Positions 52,701-61,152 of a stretch of DNA of 64,000 nt are shown piece by piece (positions within the stretch are counted from its first letter, which is position 1; each line of letters begins with the position of its first letter). The DNA lies in the NCBI GenBank assembly GCA_003241475.1, contig QFQB01000001.1:1-64000 (forward strand), in the 5' to 3' direction. Source of the DNA: Micavibrio aeruginosavorus (lineage in GTDB: Bacteria; Pseudomonadota; Alphaproteobacteria; Micavibrionales; Micavibrionaceae). The notes under the pieces were generated by a model. That model did not search any database. It was given only the letters and a program-made list of their open reading frames with translations, and was not told the DNA's origin. Made by a program: the position numbers and the translations under genes.

Positions 52701-55539
52701 TACCATGACCGCTATCATGTTCGTTGACCGTAACGTGTTTGATGCGGTTGCTTTCGATGACGGCGCCATCGATGTTGTCTAGATAAATCCCGTTGCCGTG
52801 GATTTCAGTCTCATCTTCGCCGATTTCGTTGTTGAAGATTTTCAGCGTGCCGGTGGAATTGGTCAGCTGGATGCCGTTGTGGCCCGTATCCGTAACTTTG
52901 TTGGCTTCGATGATAACGTTTTGCGCGGCATCAACCGTGATACCGTCTTGGTAGGTGTGGCTGATCGTGTTGCCCCAAATGTAGTTTTCATCGCCCAAAA
53001 CATTGCTGTCGAAACGAACACCGTATTCCGAATCCGAAATTGTGTTCGATGTAACATAGATGTTCTTGCTGTTCTTGACGCGCACGCCGGCGAAGTTGCC
53101 CGGAACGAGACCAGAATTCTTAACCGTGTTGCCTATGACGTAAAGCTTGTTCGTGCCTTCGCCATAGATTCCTTCGCGGCCCGAATCTGCGATCGAGTTG
53201 TAGTACAGGCTGTTGTTTTCGCCCGCGAACACTTTGATGCCGTCGAGGCCGGAACCTGTAATAATGTTGGCGTCGAGGATCGTAAACCCGCCGACCAAAA
53301 CGTTCTGGGTGTTTGAAAGATAGATGCCGTGGCCGTGATCGTATTTGTTTTCCTTGGCATTGGTAATCGTGTTGCGCTGAACGACGCCGCCCTTTGCATT
53401 GATGATATGAATGCCGTTGCCTTTGACGCCTTCGAGCGTTCCGATCTTGTTGTCGGTGATAACAGTATCGGATGCCGTTGTATCGACGAGGATGGCATCA
53501 TCGGTTGTCTTGTCGATCGTGTTGTTCGTGATCTTCAGACCCGTTGCGTCCTTGGCGTAGATGCCTTGCGCCGATGTGTTGTTGATAACGTTGTTTTTGA
53601 TCGTGGTGTTGGCCGCGCCATTAACAAACACGCCATAGCCGTCTGCACCCGATGTGTTGACGATGTTAAAGCCGTCAATTGTAACATCGTTGCCTGTTAC
53701 AACAAAAGCTGGTGAGTTTGGATCAACAATCGCAACGCCGCCGCCGATAAGGGTTACGGCTTTGCCGATATTGACTGTTTCATTGTATGTCCCTGCGGCA
53801 ACATTCACTGTCGCGCCGCCAGCATCATCGGCCAGCCAGACGCCTTGCTGGATTTTAGCCGCATTGGAAAGAACATTGACCGTATTTGCGTTGCTGGAGA
53901 TGCGCGTATCGCCCAGCGTGCTACCATCTTTTGCTTTCAGAATGGCATTCAAGTTTACGGTGTTCGCATCAACGGTCACGTTACCGTTGCCCATGGTAAG
54001 ATTGCGGTTGAAGTTTACAGTGTCGGAATCAAACGTGATGCTTCCTGCTGTTGTGCCTGTGTCAACGCCAGCGATGATAAACGGGAAGTATGGAACGACA
54101 TTGACAAACGGAATGGCATAGGTGCTCAGGTCGATATTACCATCGGGAAGAGCGTTCAAAATGGCGTCTATAATGGCATTGCCGGTGTTGTAGGAGCCGG
54201 GTTTCGTGCCCACATCAATATATTCATCCGCTTGAACGATGTAGTTGGAATTCTTCATCGAGTTTGCGAGCGCTTGTGCGGACAGAACGTAGCCCAAGCC
54301 AAGCGGCTCGTGCATCAAGCCGGAATGAATAATAGCGAAGGTGGGGTCAAGAAGGACCGTACCCATTGTACCGTTTGTAGCGCTCAAATCCGTGTAGCCG
54401 GAAAAGCCCAGTGCGCCATAGCCGGAAATTTCGACAAAGCCGCCGTTGCCCGCACCCGCGCCGCCGCGGGCGAAGACGGATCCGCGGAAGTCTGCGTGGT
54501 CTTGGGCGATAACCTTGATCGTGCCGCCGTTGCCTGTGTGCGTGGCATCCGCCGAAAGCAACGCCGTGTCTGCGACGTTGATATTGTCGCCTGTTACATC
54601 GATGGCACCGCCGCCTGTTTTTCCGTCGGCTTTAAGCGAGCCGGAAACTTTTACCGTGCCGCTGTTGCCGCCGGACAGCACGATTTTTCCGCCTTTTGTA
54701 GAAACGGACGAAACATCGATGACGCCTTCCATGTTGATGACATTGTCAACGGCGTCTTTAGCCGCCGCCGCCGTAAGAACGACATTGCCGCCTTCGGCTT
54801 TGATCGTTCCTTTGTTTTCGATCAGGGCGTTGCTGAGTTGGCCTTCAACCGCGACTTCGACGAGATTGTCGCCGTAAAGGTCAAGCGTGACTTTCTCGCC
54901 GGAGGCGGCAACGAATGTTCCCATCTTTGCGTTGATAACGCCGTCGTTTACGACATTCGGCGCAACAAAAGCGGCAAGGCCGCCTTCTGCAACGGTGATG
55001 CTTCCTTCATTGACAACGCCGCCTTCGGCGCGGCCGTTGTCTGCGAAAGGCTTGAATTCAACTGTTCCGCCGTTTTTGATGGTTTCATCATCAATGTATT
55101 TGGTCGAAGCAATAATGCTGCCGACGTTTACGACGGAGTCCCTGCCGAATATGACGCCGTCGCGGTCGAAAATGTAAATCTTGCCGTTCGCATTCAGGTT
55201 ACCCATGATTTTCGTTGGGTCGGCTTCGGTGTCGTAGAGAACATATTTGGAAGAACTGGAAGGCTGCGCCACGTTGACGGTCCAGCCCGCGTTGATGTCG
55301 CCGTCGCCGTGGACTTTCGTGAAATCCGTGTGCTGCGTGATGTTCGTTGTATTCGGCGTCGTTGTATCGATGGAGATGGAGCCTTCGCTTGCAACGTGAT
55401 CCGTCCAGTTGTCTGCCAGAGCGGGAGAGGCGATGGCCATCAATCCCGTTGCCGTGAGGGCGGTTGTCGCCAGATAGCGGCGCACGCTTTTTCCAACCAG
55501 GCCGAAGTTCGCAGCGATACCGTTTTGTGCAAGTTTCAT
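49777..55539 (-). CDS. Two-partner secretion exoprotein with long beta-helix (TpsA-like)
   Basis: 1920 residues. Signal peptide with an extended N-region, cleaved near SPALA-DN (about 43). TPS domain with LNANGKIYIFDRDGVIFGR and VNVGSIIAST (about 43-290), needed for recognition by TpsB. Then a linker and a right-handed parallel beta-helix (about 583-1606) built of NTI..SG.DGI-type coils, the later part very rich in Gly, Tyr and Asp. The last 50 residues hold the only two Cys (C1884, C1916), like the C-terminal hook of HMW1-type adhesins. A GGAGAG ribosome site precedes the ATG. Divergent from its presumed transporter. Likely surface-retained adhesin; ligand unknown. Confidence 0.88.
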   Translation of the reverse strand: MKLAQNGIAANFGLVGKSVRRYLATTALTATGLMAIASPALADNWTDHVASEGSISIDTTTPNTTNITQHTDFTKVHGDGDINAGWTVNVAQPSSSSKYVLYDTEADPTKIMGNLNANGKIYIFDRDGVIFGRDSVVNVGSIIASTKYIDDETIKNGGTVEFKPFADNGRAEGGVVNEGSITVAEGGLAAFVAPNVVNDGVINAKMGTFVAASGEKVTLDLYGDNLVEVAVEGQLSNALIENKGTIKAEGGNVVLTAAAAKDAVDNVINMEGVIDVSSVSTKGGKIVLSGGNSGTVKVSGSLKADGKTGGGAIDVTGDNINVADTALLSADATHTGNGGTIKVIAQDHADFRGSVFARGGAGAGNGGFVEISGYGALGFSGYTDLSATNGTMGTVLLDPTFAIIHSGLMHEPLGLGYVLSAQALANSMKNSNYIVQADEYIDVGTKPGSYNTGNAIIDAILNALPDGNIDLSTYAIPFVNVVPYFPFIIAGVDTGTTAGSITFDSDTVNFNRNLTMGNGNVTVDANTVNLNAILKAKDGSTLGDTRISSNANTVNVLSNAAKIQQGVWLADDAGGATVNVAAGTYNETVNIGKAVTLIGGGVAIVDPNSPAFVVTGNDVTIDGFNIVNTSGADGYGVFVNGAANTTIKNNVINNTSAQGIYAKDATGLKITNNTIDKTTDDAILVDTTASDTVITDNKIGTLEGVKGNGIHIINAKGGVVQRNTITNAKENKYDHGHGIYLSNTQNVLVGGFTILDANIITGSGLDGIKVFAGENNSLYYNSIADSGREGIYGEGTNKLYVIGNTVKNSGLVPGNFAGVRVKNSKNIYVTSNTISDSEYGVRFDSNVLGDENYIWGNTISHTYQDGITVDAAQNVIIEANKVTDTGHNGIQLTNSTGTLKIFNNEIGEDETEIHGNGIYLDNIDGAVIESNRIKHVTVNEHDSGHGIYLHHSDNIMVGGYFSTAQGNTIANVGKDGIKDEGGTNNHLYYNTITDAGREGIFAQGTSGVTIVGNTITNFGIYFPAEKFAGVEVKGGDHAYVVSNNISDGGYGVRMRNVAGTDNYIWGNKVRNVTEDGIYSESTDYLVVEKNDVADTGGNGIYLNGSNGYLNVLSNVVSTTGKNGIKLGEFEDADVTGNRVDLAGYDGIHIEYFNNAFVGGTNVISRSGDDGIEAHNGHWVEIDGNVISESGYGTIVPEEPGEYDGYDEFNGGSDGVSVRSIGGQYVYGDDEGDDEVVYKKVVGYYEDGSVRITNNQIAISGDDGIDVDGVEGYVYVAKNTVSNSGTDGETVYGDYDEFGADGIHIQNVSQGYGDYSGDIREGDIGNGEYNIVVSGNTISTSLDDGIEILGYTDYDYGYDDRVSIAYEGEGYYYGDTGRVLVGGFGEGEANIITNSGYGNPGDGYGYGQDGDYNYYNNGDGIHVANVYADGYASAGSIGDGEFSGYAVDVLGNTVTNSGDDGIEVINSSSTLIDDNTVKNSGYVITGEGTYAGDYYGADGIHVRNVGGYAGDVYYERATGGEGYAYTPYSVVIRENDVDQSFDDGIQVENNRWDMEYSNSILVDSNENVSNSGNHGLYISGAYHPNEEYGYGRVIVTRNNFSNFAIGAEFESGLIDFTGVTLGAPSGTNMGNTFTVPAGSTDRIGLRFSPYYGGGIPAFAKIAEGEGEYYYSYLNLVDDDGLGSTPYPTTPTNFGGTIGSQTFTGFTGARNFYVYLNDGAFTNDGTPIWLNGLNSTYDGIAPSSTGGVLTQAQFDFLENRFQHYPDNSSTDIFWFGFVPEAQPAIAQEDLFNTYDPFNGDLTGLNVRIVGLPRLPGQTFTPQSTASILNQIQTYAGGDSNTPESLNNIETAAGGSSTTGSLTPNASQAQDLAQIETEAGGNDTQACWGDAINAAAGGQSVNVVYSGSFDANLNQAAQCGTSF
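52181..53430 (-). repeat. Tandem duplication of about 210 codons in the exoprotein
   Basis: Two consecutive units share landmarks in the same order: GNGI(H/Y), GHGIYL, VGG, DGIK, NxLYYNxI, GREGI, FAGV, NYIWGN and NGI. Protein-level similarity is clear but diverged. A third, partial unit may follow. Confidence 0.75.
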
Positions 55540-55924
55540 ATTGTTCTCTCCATCTCACAATAATTACGTAATCTACAAGGGTGAAAACCCGTCTGGATTT
55601 TCCGAAAAAAATTTATGGCAATAGTTTGCGACCGCGCATCAATGCCACTTTTTGAACATGAAAACAATAGTTTTTAAGGGAATTTTAACCTTTTGCATTG
55701 CAGTATTACATCAGTCTTTTCTAATTTATTACGGAAAAATGCGGTTTTCCTGCAACAGCCTGCTTTTTATCTCGATATATTAGAGAATGGCATATTGTCG
55801 GCGGGTACAAATTCCCGTATTTTTTCACACGGACCGACTTGTTAGGTCCTTGTATTTTCGAAATATCTGTAATAGCTCTACGTCCGTTTTATACACACAT
55901 CCAAAATTTTAGGGGCGCTTTATA
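55540..55924. promoter_or_regulatory. Shared divergent promoter region of the two-partner secretion pair
   Basis: 385 bp, clearly AT-rich, between the exoprotein and transporter starts. It should hold both promoters. A GGACC-N9-GGTCC inverted repeat at 55831-55849 and a weak TTGTTA (55839) with 17-base spacing to AATATC are the only items seen; neither is convincing alone. Confidence 0.4.
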
Positions 55925-57661
55925 ATGAAAGCCATGGGTCAGTTTCGTTCTTTCTATCTTGCAGGCATCGCTACATCGGCTTTGATGCTCTTCTCGGGCG
56001 GCGCGTACGCGCAGATTGACCAGCAAACAGGTATTGCAGACCCGTCGCGCGCAGGTGATGAAGTCAAGCAACCCGAAATGCCCACGGATACAGGCCCTGT
56101 CGTCAGCGTGAAGGAAGCCAAGCCGATCAACGCGCCGGCCGGAGCGGAAAAAATCACATTCAAGTTGAACGGCATCAATGTTGAAGGCGCGACCGTTTAT
56201 AGCGCCGCCGAATTGCAATCCGTTTATGCAAGCGAGATCGGCAAGACGATCAGCCTTGCGGATTTCTACACCATCGCGAACAAGCTGACGCTGAAATACC
56301 GCAATGACGGCTACATCCTGACTCAGGTGGTTGTTCCGCCGCAGGAAATCGACGGCGGCACGCCCAAGCTTCTCGTCGTTGAAGGCTATGTCGATGCCGT
56401 GACGGTTCAAAAAGAAGATGAATCCGCGCCGATCGATATGGAGAATATCAAGCACTACGCCTCGCAGATCAGCACAGGCGGTCCTTTGAACGCCAAGGAT
56501 CTGGAACGCGAACTTCTTATCATCAACGACCTGCCCGGCATCACGGCGCGTAGCATCCTGAGTCCGTCCACGACAAAAACGGGCGCCGCCGATCTTTTGA
56601 TTATCCTGACCCATGATCCGGTCGATGGCATCGTCAGCTTGGATGATTACGGCTCGCGCTATCTCGGACCTATTCAGGTTGGTGCCGCGACAACGCTCAA
56701 TTCCTTACTGGGGCAAAACGAAGCGATTTCCGCACAGCTCGTGATGGCGCCGCAAAGCTGGTACGAGCTCGCTTACGGTTCTGTGGGCTATGAACAGCCG
56801 ATCGGCATCTACGGCACCAAAATCCACTTCAACGCCAGCGCGACGGACACCGATCCGGGCTATGATCTGGAGCAGTTCCATGTCAACGGGCGCTCTTACC
56901 TTTTGAACGTTGGCTTAACGCATCCGTTCATCCGCTCAAGAACCGAAAACCTGTATGGACGCCTGAACTTCGACTGGCGCCGCGTGAAGAGCGAAAACAA
57001 CATCGAGGACACGCGCCGCGACCGCATCAGCTCGTTGCGTCTGGGCGGCCGCTATGAGTTCATCGACACATTGGTAACGGCAGCAGCCAACACTGTGGAT
57101 GTCGAGCTTTCCAAAGGCGTCAATATTTTCGGCGCAAGCGAAGAGGGCGACGAAAACATGACGCGCGATCTGGCCGATCCGGAAGCCACGAAACTGGAAG
57201 CCGAAATCCAGCGTCTGCAACGCATTACCGATAACTTCAACGTCTTGCTTGCCGCCCGCGGACAGATCGCCAGCAATGCGCTTTTGTCTTCGGAAGAATT
57301 CGGCGTCGGCGGCATCAATTCGGGCCGCGGCTACGATCCTTCGGAAATCGTGGGCGACCAAGGCGTTTCGGGCAAGGTTGAATTGCAGTGGAGAGAGCCG
57401 CTCAAGCTCGATACGAAATTCCTGGAATCCTACCAGCTGTTCTCCTTCTACGATATCGGCAAGGTCTGGAACACGGATGCCACGACATCCGGCACGAAAG
57501 ACGATTCTCTAACATCCGTCGGCTTCGGGGTGCGCATGGATTTGCCGATGGATGTGGATGCCGGCTTTGCCGTGGCGTTCCCGCTGACGCGCGATGTGCA
57601 AACGCAAAGCGGCGACGGCAAGGACCCAAAATATTATTTCAACCTGAGCAAGCGCTTCTAG
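55925..57661 (+). CDS. Two-partner secretion transporter (TpsB, ShlB/FhaC/HecB family)
   Basis: Outer-membrane beta-barrel that exports the exoprotein. Signal peptide ending GGAYA-Q; POTRA domain beginning ITFKLNGINVEGATVYS (about 76-150) and a second POTRA-like part with LLVVEGYVDAV; barrel from about 225. The L6 loop motif is GRGY (R about 467; VRGY in most relatives), and the last residue is Phe, as required by the barrel-assembly machinery. 578 residues, normal size. Followed by a strong terminator, so it is transcribed alone. Confidence 0.92.
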   Translation: MKAMGQFRSFYLAGIATSALMLFSGGAYAQIDQQTGIADPSRAGDEVKQPEMPTDTGPVVSVKEAKPINAPAGAEKITFKLNGINVEGATVYSAAELQSVYASEIGKTISLADFYTIANKLTLKYRNDGYILTQVVVPPQEIDGGTPKLLVVEGYVDAVTVQKEDESAPIDMENIKHYASQISTGGPLNAKDLERELLIINDLPGITARSILSPSTTKTGAADLLIILTHDPVDGIVSLDDYGSRYLGPIQVGAATTLNSLLGQNEAISAQLVMAPQSWYELAYGSVGYEQPIGIYGTKIHFNASATDTDPGYDLEQFHVNGRSYLLNVGLTHPFIRSRTENLYGRLNFDWRRVKSENNIEDTRRDRISSLRLGGRYEFIDTLVTAAANTVDVELSKGVNIFGASEEGDENMTRDLADPEATKLEAEIQRLQRITDNFNVLLAARGQIASNALLSSEEFGVGGINSGRGYDPSEIVGDQGVSGKVELQWREPLKLDTKFLESYQLFSFYDIGKVWNTDATTSGTKDDSLTSVGFGVRMDLPMDVDAGFAVAFPLTRDVQTQSGDGKDPKYYFNLSKRF

Positions 57662-57671
57662 GTAAAAAAAT

Positions 57672-57698
57672 CGCCCCCGAAAGGGGGCGTTTCTTTTT
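57672..57698 (+). terminator. Intrinsic terminator after the TpsB gene
   Basis: CGCCCCC, a GAAA tetraloop and GGGGGCG, followed by TTTCTTTTT, 11 bp after the stop codon. Confidence 0.93.
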
Positions 57699-57708
57699 GC
57701 GCGTTATT

Positions 57709-58059
57709 CTAGTCGGCCTGTCCGACAGGCGGACCGGCTACCGGAATATCCTGCGTTGCGTCCAAAGAGGGCGTTTCGCCGGGAGCTTCTTTCAAGGCTT
57801 GAGGCGCTTCGCCCGTAAATCCGCCTTTAAAGCTATCATCTTTGTCATCCATGTCGCCTGCAGCTGTTTCAATATCGTTCAGGGCTTCGGCGGACATGTC
57901 TTCCGGAACGGCTGCAATGGTTTCGTCGGCGTCGGCGGCATTCCGGGCGGCTACGTTTTGAGCGGCATCATCGACGCCTTTCATCATATATTGTGCGCCC
58001 GTTGCTATAACGGAAACCGCAACGACAATCATGCAGATATAAATAAAGCGTAACATCAT
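57709..58059 (-). CDS. Small acidic membrane-anchored protein
   Basis: 116 residues from ATG 58059 (or 58056) behind an AGGAG ribosome site. One N-terminal membrane helix (FIYICMIVVAVSVIATGA) without a clear cleavage site, then a long acidic, Ala-rich tail. The segment ALNDIETAAGD resembles SLNNIETAAGG in the C-terminal part of the neighbouring exoprotein. No family known. Lies 31 bp after the entericidin-like gene, so probably in one transcript with it. Confidence 0.65.
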   Translation of the reverse strand: MMLRFIYICMIVVAVSVIATGAQYMMKGVDDAAQNVAARNAADADETIAAVPEDMSAEALNDIETAAGDMDDKDDSFKGGFTGEAPQALKEAPGETPSLDATQDIPVAGPPVGQAD

Positions 58060-58090
58060 GGATCGTTCTCCTGTGTTAGGGACGATCGGA

Positions 58091-58219
58091 TCAGAACGTA
58101 TTCTGCATCCACTCGCCCATGTTTTCTATGTCGCGTCCAGCCCCGTTGGCTGTGTTGGAGCACCCCGGCAGGACACCGATTACCATAATTAAACATAATA
58201 CTGCAATTAATTTTTTCAT
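58091..58219 (-). CDS. Entericidin-like small lipoprotein
   Basis: 42 residues: MKKLIAVLCLIMVIG, lipobox LPGC (C20), then SNTANGAGRDIENMGEW, matching the GCNTxxGxGxDIxxxG pattern of entericidin A/B. An AGAGG ribosome site precedes the ATG. Entericidins are short outer-membrane lipoproteins linked to a stress/toxin-antidote role in E. coli; in alphaproteobacteria single copies are common and their role is unclear. Confidence 0.8.
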   Translation of the reverse strand: MKKLIAVLCLIMVIGVLPGCSNTANGAGRDIENMGEWMQNTF

Positions 58220-58327
58220 CTATGAACCTCTATGCCGATAGTCTAGCGGCAGCGCCGCATCCCCAAAAGAGGAAAAAACACTTTACGAACAAGCAGATCG
58301 GGTAAACACATATCTTCTTATAGGACC

Positions 58328-58489
58328 ATGAGTTTAAGCCATGGCACGCCCCGCCCACCGGATGGTCCCGGAATGGGTGCCCCAAACATTGCTCACCAAG
58401 ACCTTGCAACAGACGGCGATAAAACTCTGGTGCGTACGAAGGGGCAGTCTTATAACTGTAGCGAAAGCGAGCGCGCCGTCTTCGGGTAG
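58328..58489 (+). CDS. Possible 53-residue open frame, weak
   Basis: An ATG frame in the 300-bp gap 58220-58519. The product is Gly/Pro/Asp rich with no hydrophobic segment and ends in NCSESERAVFG. TAGGA lies only a few bases before the ATG. Nothing else is recognisable in the gap. It may be a small gene or chance. Confidence 0.3.
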   Translation: MSLSHGTPRPPDGPGMGAPNIAHQDLATDGDKTLVRTKGQSYNCSESERAVFG

Positions 58490-58519
58490 CTCGGAGAGTT
58501 TCTAAGCAAAAAGCGCGAT

Positions 58520-59764
58520 ATGGAAGACGAACAGGACGACAAGCATCAGGGCCAGTTTTCCCTTTTCGAAGGCGATCTTGTCAACCGCGCCTTCGCCAAG
58601 CTGGGCATAGGCGCAAGAAAGCCTCTGGATCTTTTGGCCCGCATTGTTCTTCTCATCGGAATAACATGGTGTCCGATGGCTGTGATGGCGTCTTTTACGG
58701 TCATCCCTGATGCTCTTCCCGAAGACGCCAGGATTGCGATGAATTTTTTCTATGATTTCGCGGCCTACACGCAATTCTTTATCGGTTTGCCGCTGTTCAT
58801 CATCGCCGAGAAGATTCTGTCCGACAACATCCTTGCCGCCGCCCGCGATTTTGAAGGATCGGGCATTGTTTCCGCGCAGGATCGACCCAAACTTCGCGCG
58901 ATAGAAGACGAGGTCGCCAGATTGCGCCGCAAGGCTTCCCCTGAAATTATCTGTTTCATCATCGCTTTTGTTCTGTCCTTGATGACCATAGGGCCGGAGC
59001 TGTTCTGGCCGGGCGACGCCATGCAGACATGGCACGTGGCCAAGGACCCGGTTTCCCATGCCCGCAATTTCACCATGACGGGAGCATGGGAAACTTTTGT
59101 AGCGCTACCGATCCAGATTTTCTGGTGGGTGCGCTGGATTTGGAAGATCGGTCTTTGGTATTGGTACCTGCGCCAAGTGTCCAAATTCAAACTGGTATTG
59201 GTGGCGTCCCATCCGGACCACACCGGCGGAATAGGGTTTCTAAGCGAAACGCAAGCCAAATTCGCTATCGTCATCCTTGCCTTCGGCGTGAGCAACATCG
59301 TTTCCACCATCGGGTATAAAATCGCCGTAGAGCATGCGCCGCTGGATCTTCCGCCTGTTTGGGGACCGGTCGTAGGCTTTGTCATCGGCGCGCCGCTGAT
59401 CTTTCTTTCACCCCTGCTGCTGTTTACCAAACAGCTCGCCCGCACCAAAAAGCGCGCCATGGACCAGTTTCGTGAACGCGCCATGGCCGCGGCTTTGCGC
59501 GTAGAGGAGCAGTGGCTCAATTCCAGATGTGCCAACGATGAATGCGATGTAAACGCCCGCGGCGAATTGTCGCAATTGAATCTCCTGAGCGGTTTTTACG
59601 ACCGCATCCACGGCATGCGTGTCATTCCATTCGATTTGCGCTCTGCGCTACAGTTGACAGGATCGGCCGTTGGCCCGATGATCCCGCTGCTTCCGTATTT
59701 CGTGAAATTGCCGGAGCCTTGGCAAGCGATTTTGGAAGCCATGACCAAATGGCTGCCGCACTGA
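58520..59764 (+). CDS. Multi-pass membrane protein, unknown function
   Basis: 414 residues. Acidic N-terminus (MEDEQDDKHQGQ), then about six to seven hydrophobic segments (roughly 40-60, 75-98, 140-160, 190-220, 245-270, 280-305, 375-395), and a soluble stretch between the last two. A conserved-looking SHPDHTGGIGFLSE lies in a loop near 232-245 and could bind metal. I do not recognise the family. The MFS gene follows 18 bp later, suggesting an operon. Confidence 0.7.
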   Translation: MEDEQDDKHQGQFSLFEGDLVNRAFAKLGIGARKPLDLLARIVLLIGITWCPMAVMASFTVIPDALPEDARIAMNFFYDFAAYTQFFIGLPLFIIAEKILSDNILAAARDFEGSGIVSAQDRPKLRAIEDEVARLRRKASPEIICFIIAFVLSLMTIGPELFWPGDAMQTWHVAKDPVSHARNFTMTGAWETFVALPIQIFWWVRWIWKIGLWYWYLRQVSKFKLVLVASHPDHTGGIGFLSETQAKFAIVILAFGVSNIVSTIGYKIAVEHAPLDLPPVWGPVVGFVIGAPLIFLSPLLLFTKQLARTKKRAMDQFRERAMAAALRVEEQWLNSRCANDECDVNARGELSQLNLLSGFYDRIHGMRVIPFDLRSALQLTGSAVGPMIPLLPYFVKLPEPWQAILEAMTKWLPH

Positions 59765-59782
59765 TCTTGTGAAGGAATCCCC

Positions 59783-60949
59783 GTGACTGAATTTATCATC
59801 CTTATGGCATCGCTGATGTCTATCGTCGCCATCTCTATCGATGCGATGATGCCCGCTCTCGGAATCATGGGCGGTGACCTGAATGTCGCCTTTCCCAATC
59901 AGGTGCAGTTCATTATTGTCTTTATTTTCGTAGGCATGGGGATCGGCGAACTGTTCTTCGGTCCGCTGTCCGATGCCATCGGACGAAAGAAAGTTTTATA
60001 TTGCGGGTTTGCCATTTATATTCTGGGTAGCCTCGTTTGTTATCTCGCGCACGATATCGATATGTTGCTTGTGGGCCGCGTTATTCAGGGGATCGGCGTG
60101 TCGGCCCCCTATGTGACGGCCGTGGCCATCGTGCGCGACAAGTTTTCCGGCAATGAAATGGCCCGCATCATGTCGCTTGTGATGATGATCTTTATACTCG
60201 TGCCGGCAATCGCGCCTATGATCGGCCAAGGGCTTTTGTTCATTGCATCATGGCGCGCACTCTTCATTCTCTACATCGTGATGGCGCTCGCTCTGTCTGT
60301 GTGGGTCTATTTCCGGCTGGAAGAAACATTGCACCCTGAAGACAAAATCCCGTTCAGCATGAAGGCCATTTTCCATGGCTTCGGAATCGTTTTTAAAACC
60401 CGCGTGACGGTTTGCTATACTCTCGCCATGGGGCTGTGTTTCGGAAGTTTCTTCGGCTACCTGAATTCCTGCCAGCAAATATTTATGGAGCGCTATGCCG
60501 TCGGCACTGATTTTTCGCTCTATTTCGGCGGTCTCGCGCTGGTGCTCGGCGCGGCCAGTCTTTTCAACTCTCGTATCGTGAAAAAATTCACGCTTCCCGC
60601 TATTTGCGCCTGGTCCACGATGGGCATCATCGCGGCATCATCGCTCTTTCTCGTTGTGAATTTGCTGATGGATGTGCCGGTCTGGATGTTTGTTGCGTAT
60701 GCAGGAGCTGTCTTTTTTGCCTTCGGTTTATTGTTCGGCAATCTTAATGCCGTCGCTATGGAACCTATGGGACATCTCGCAGGTATTGCCGCCGCTGTCA
60801 CTGGGGCTATGACGTCGGCCATGTCCACGGTCGCAGGTTCGGTTATTGGCCAGATGTATGACGGTACACTGATGCCGGTGGCCGCAGGATTTCTGGTACT
60901 GAACATCTTTTCCTTGATTGCAATCAAGTTTGGCAATCTGGAGCGCTGA
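59783..60949 (+). CDS. Bcr/CflA-type MFS drug-resistance transporter
   Basis: Proton-driven exporter of the DHA1 group, inner membrane. Starts with GTG 59783 behind AAGGA. 388 residues with about 12 membrane helices, DAMMPALGIMGGDL in helix 1, motif A as GPLSDAIGRKK (about 58-68), GRVIQGIGVSAPYVTAVAIVRD (motif C region) and VPAIAPMIGQGLL. Substrate unknown. Confidence 0.88.
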   Translation: MTEFIILMASLMSIVAISIDAMMPALGIMGGDLNVAFPNQVQFIIVFIFVGMGIGELFFGPLSDAIGRKKVLYCGFAIYILGSLVCYLAHDIDMLLVGRVIQGIGVSAPYVTAVAIVRDKFSGNEMARIMSLVMMIFILVPAIAPMIGQGLLFIASWRALFILYIVMALALSVWVYFRLEETLHPEDKIPFSMKAIFHGFGIVFKTRVTVCYTLAMGLCFGSFFGYLNSCQQIFMERYAVGTDFSLYFGGLALVLGAASLFNSRIVKKFTLPAICAWSTMGIIAASSLFLVVNLLMDVPVWMFVAYAGAVFFAFGLLFGNLNAVAMEPMGHLAGIAAAVTGAMTSAMSTVAGSVIGQMYDGTLMPVAAGFLVLNIFSLIAIKFGNLER

Positions 60950-60965
60950 TATGTTTTTGGAAAAT

Positions 60966-61041
<76 letters not shown>

Positions 61042-61068
61042 ACGAATGAAGAAAGTCTGGTAGCGGGG

Positions 61069-61097
61069 AAAATAGGGAAGTTTCTTCATAGTATCAA
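61069..61097 (-). promoter_or_regulatory. Sigma-70-type promoter of tRNA-Ala
   Basis: On the minus strand TTGATA, a 17-base spacer and TATTTT, ending 28 bases before the mature tRNA 5' end. It lies directly after the mscL terminator. Confidence 0.6.
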
Positions 61098-61099
61098 GC

Positions 61100-61130
61100 A
61101 AAAAAACGGCCCCCGTTTCCGAAAGGCCGT
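61100..61130 (-). terminator. Intrinsic terminator of mscL
   Basis: On the minus strand ACGGCC pairs with GGCCGT around a 13-base loop and is followed by a run of T, 22 bp after the mscL stop. Confidence 0.82.
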
Positions 61131-61152
61131 CTTGTTAAGTAATTGGTAGAAT

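Noticed and set aside
50080..52782. A 900-codon open frame on the plus strand, and a 572-codon one at 53845-55563
   Set aside because: Both lie entirely antisense to the exoprotein gene, whose TPS domain, beta-helix repeats and matching transporter prove the other strand. The long frames come from its biased codon use.
55579..55590. GGGTGAAAACCC hairpin before the exoprotein gene
   Set aside because: Four-base stem only; too small to claim a regulatory role.
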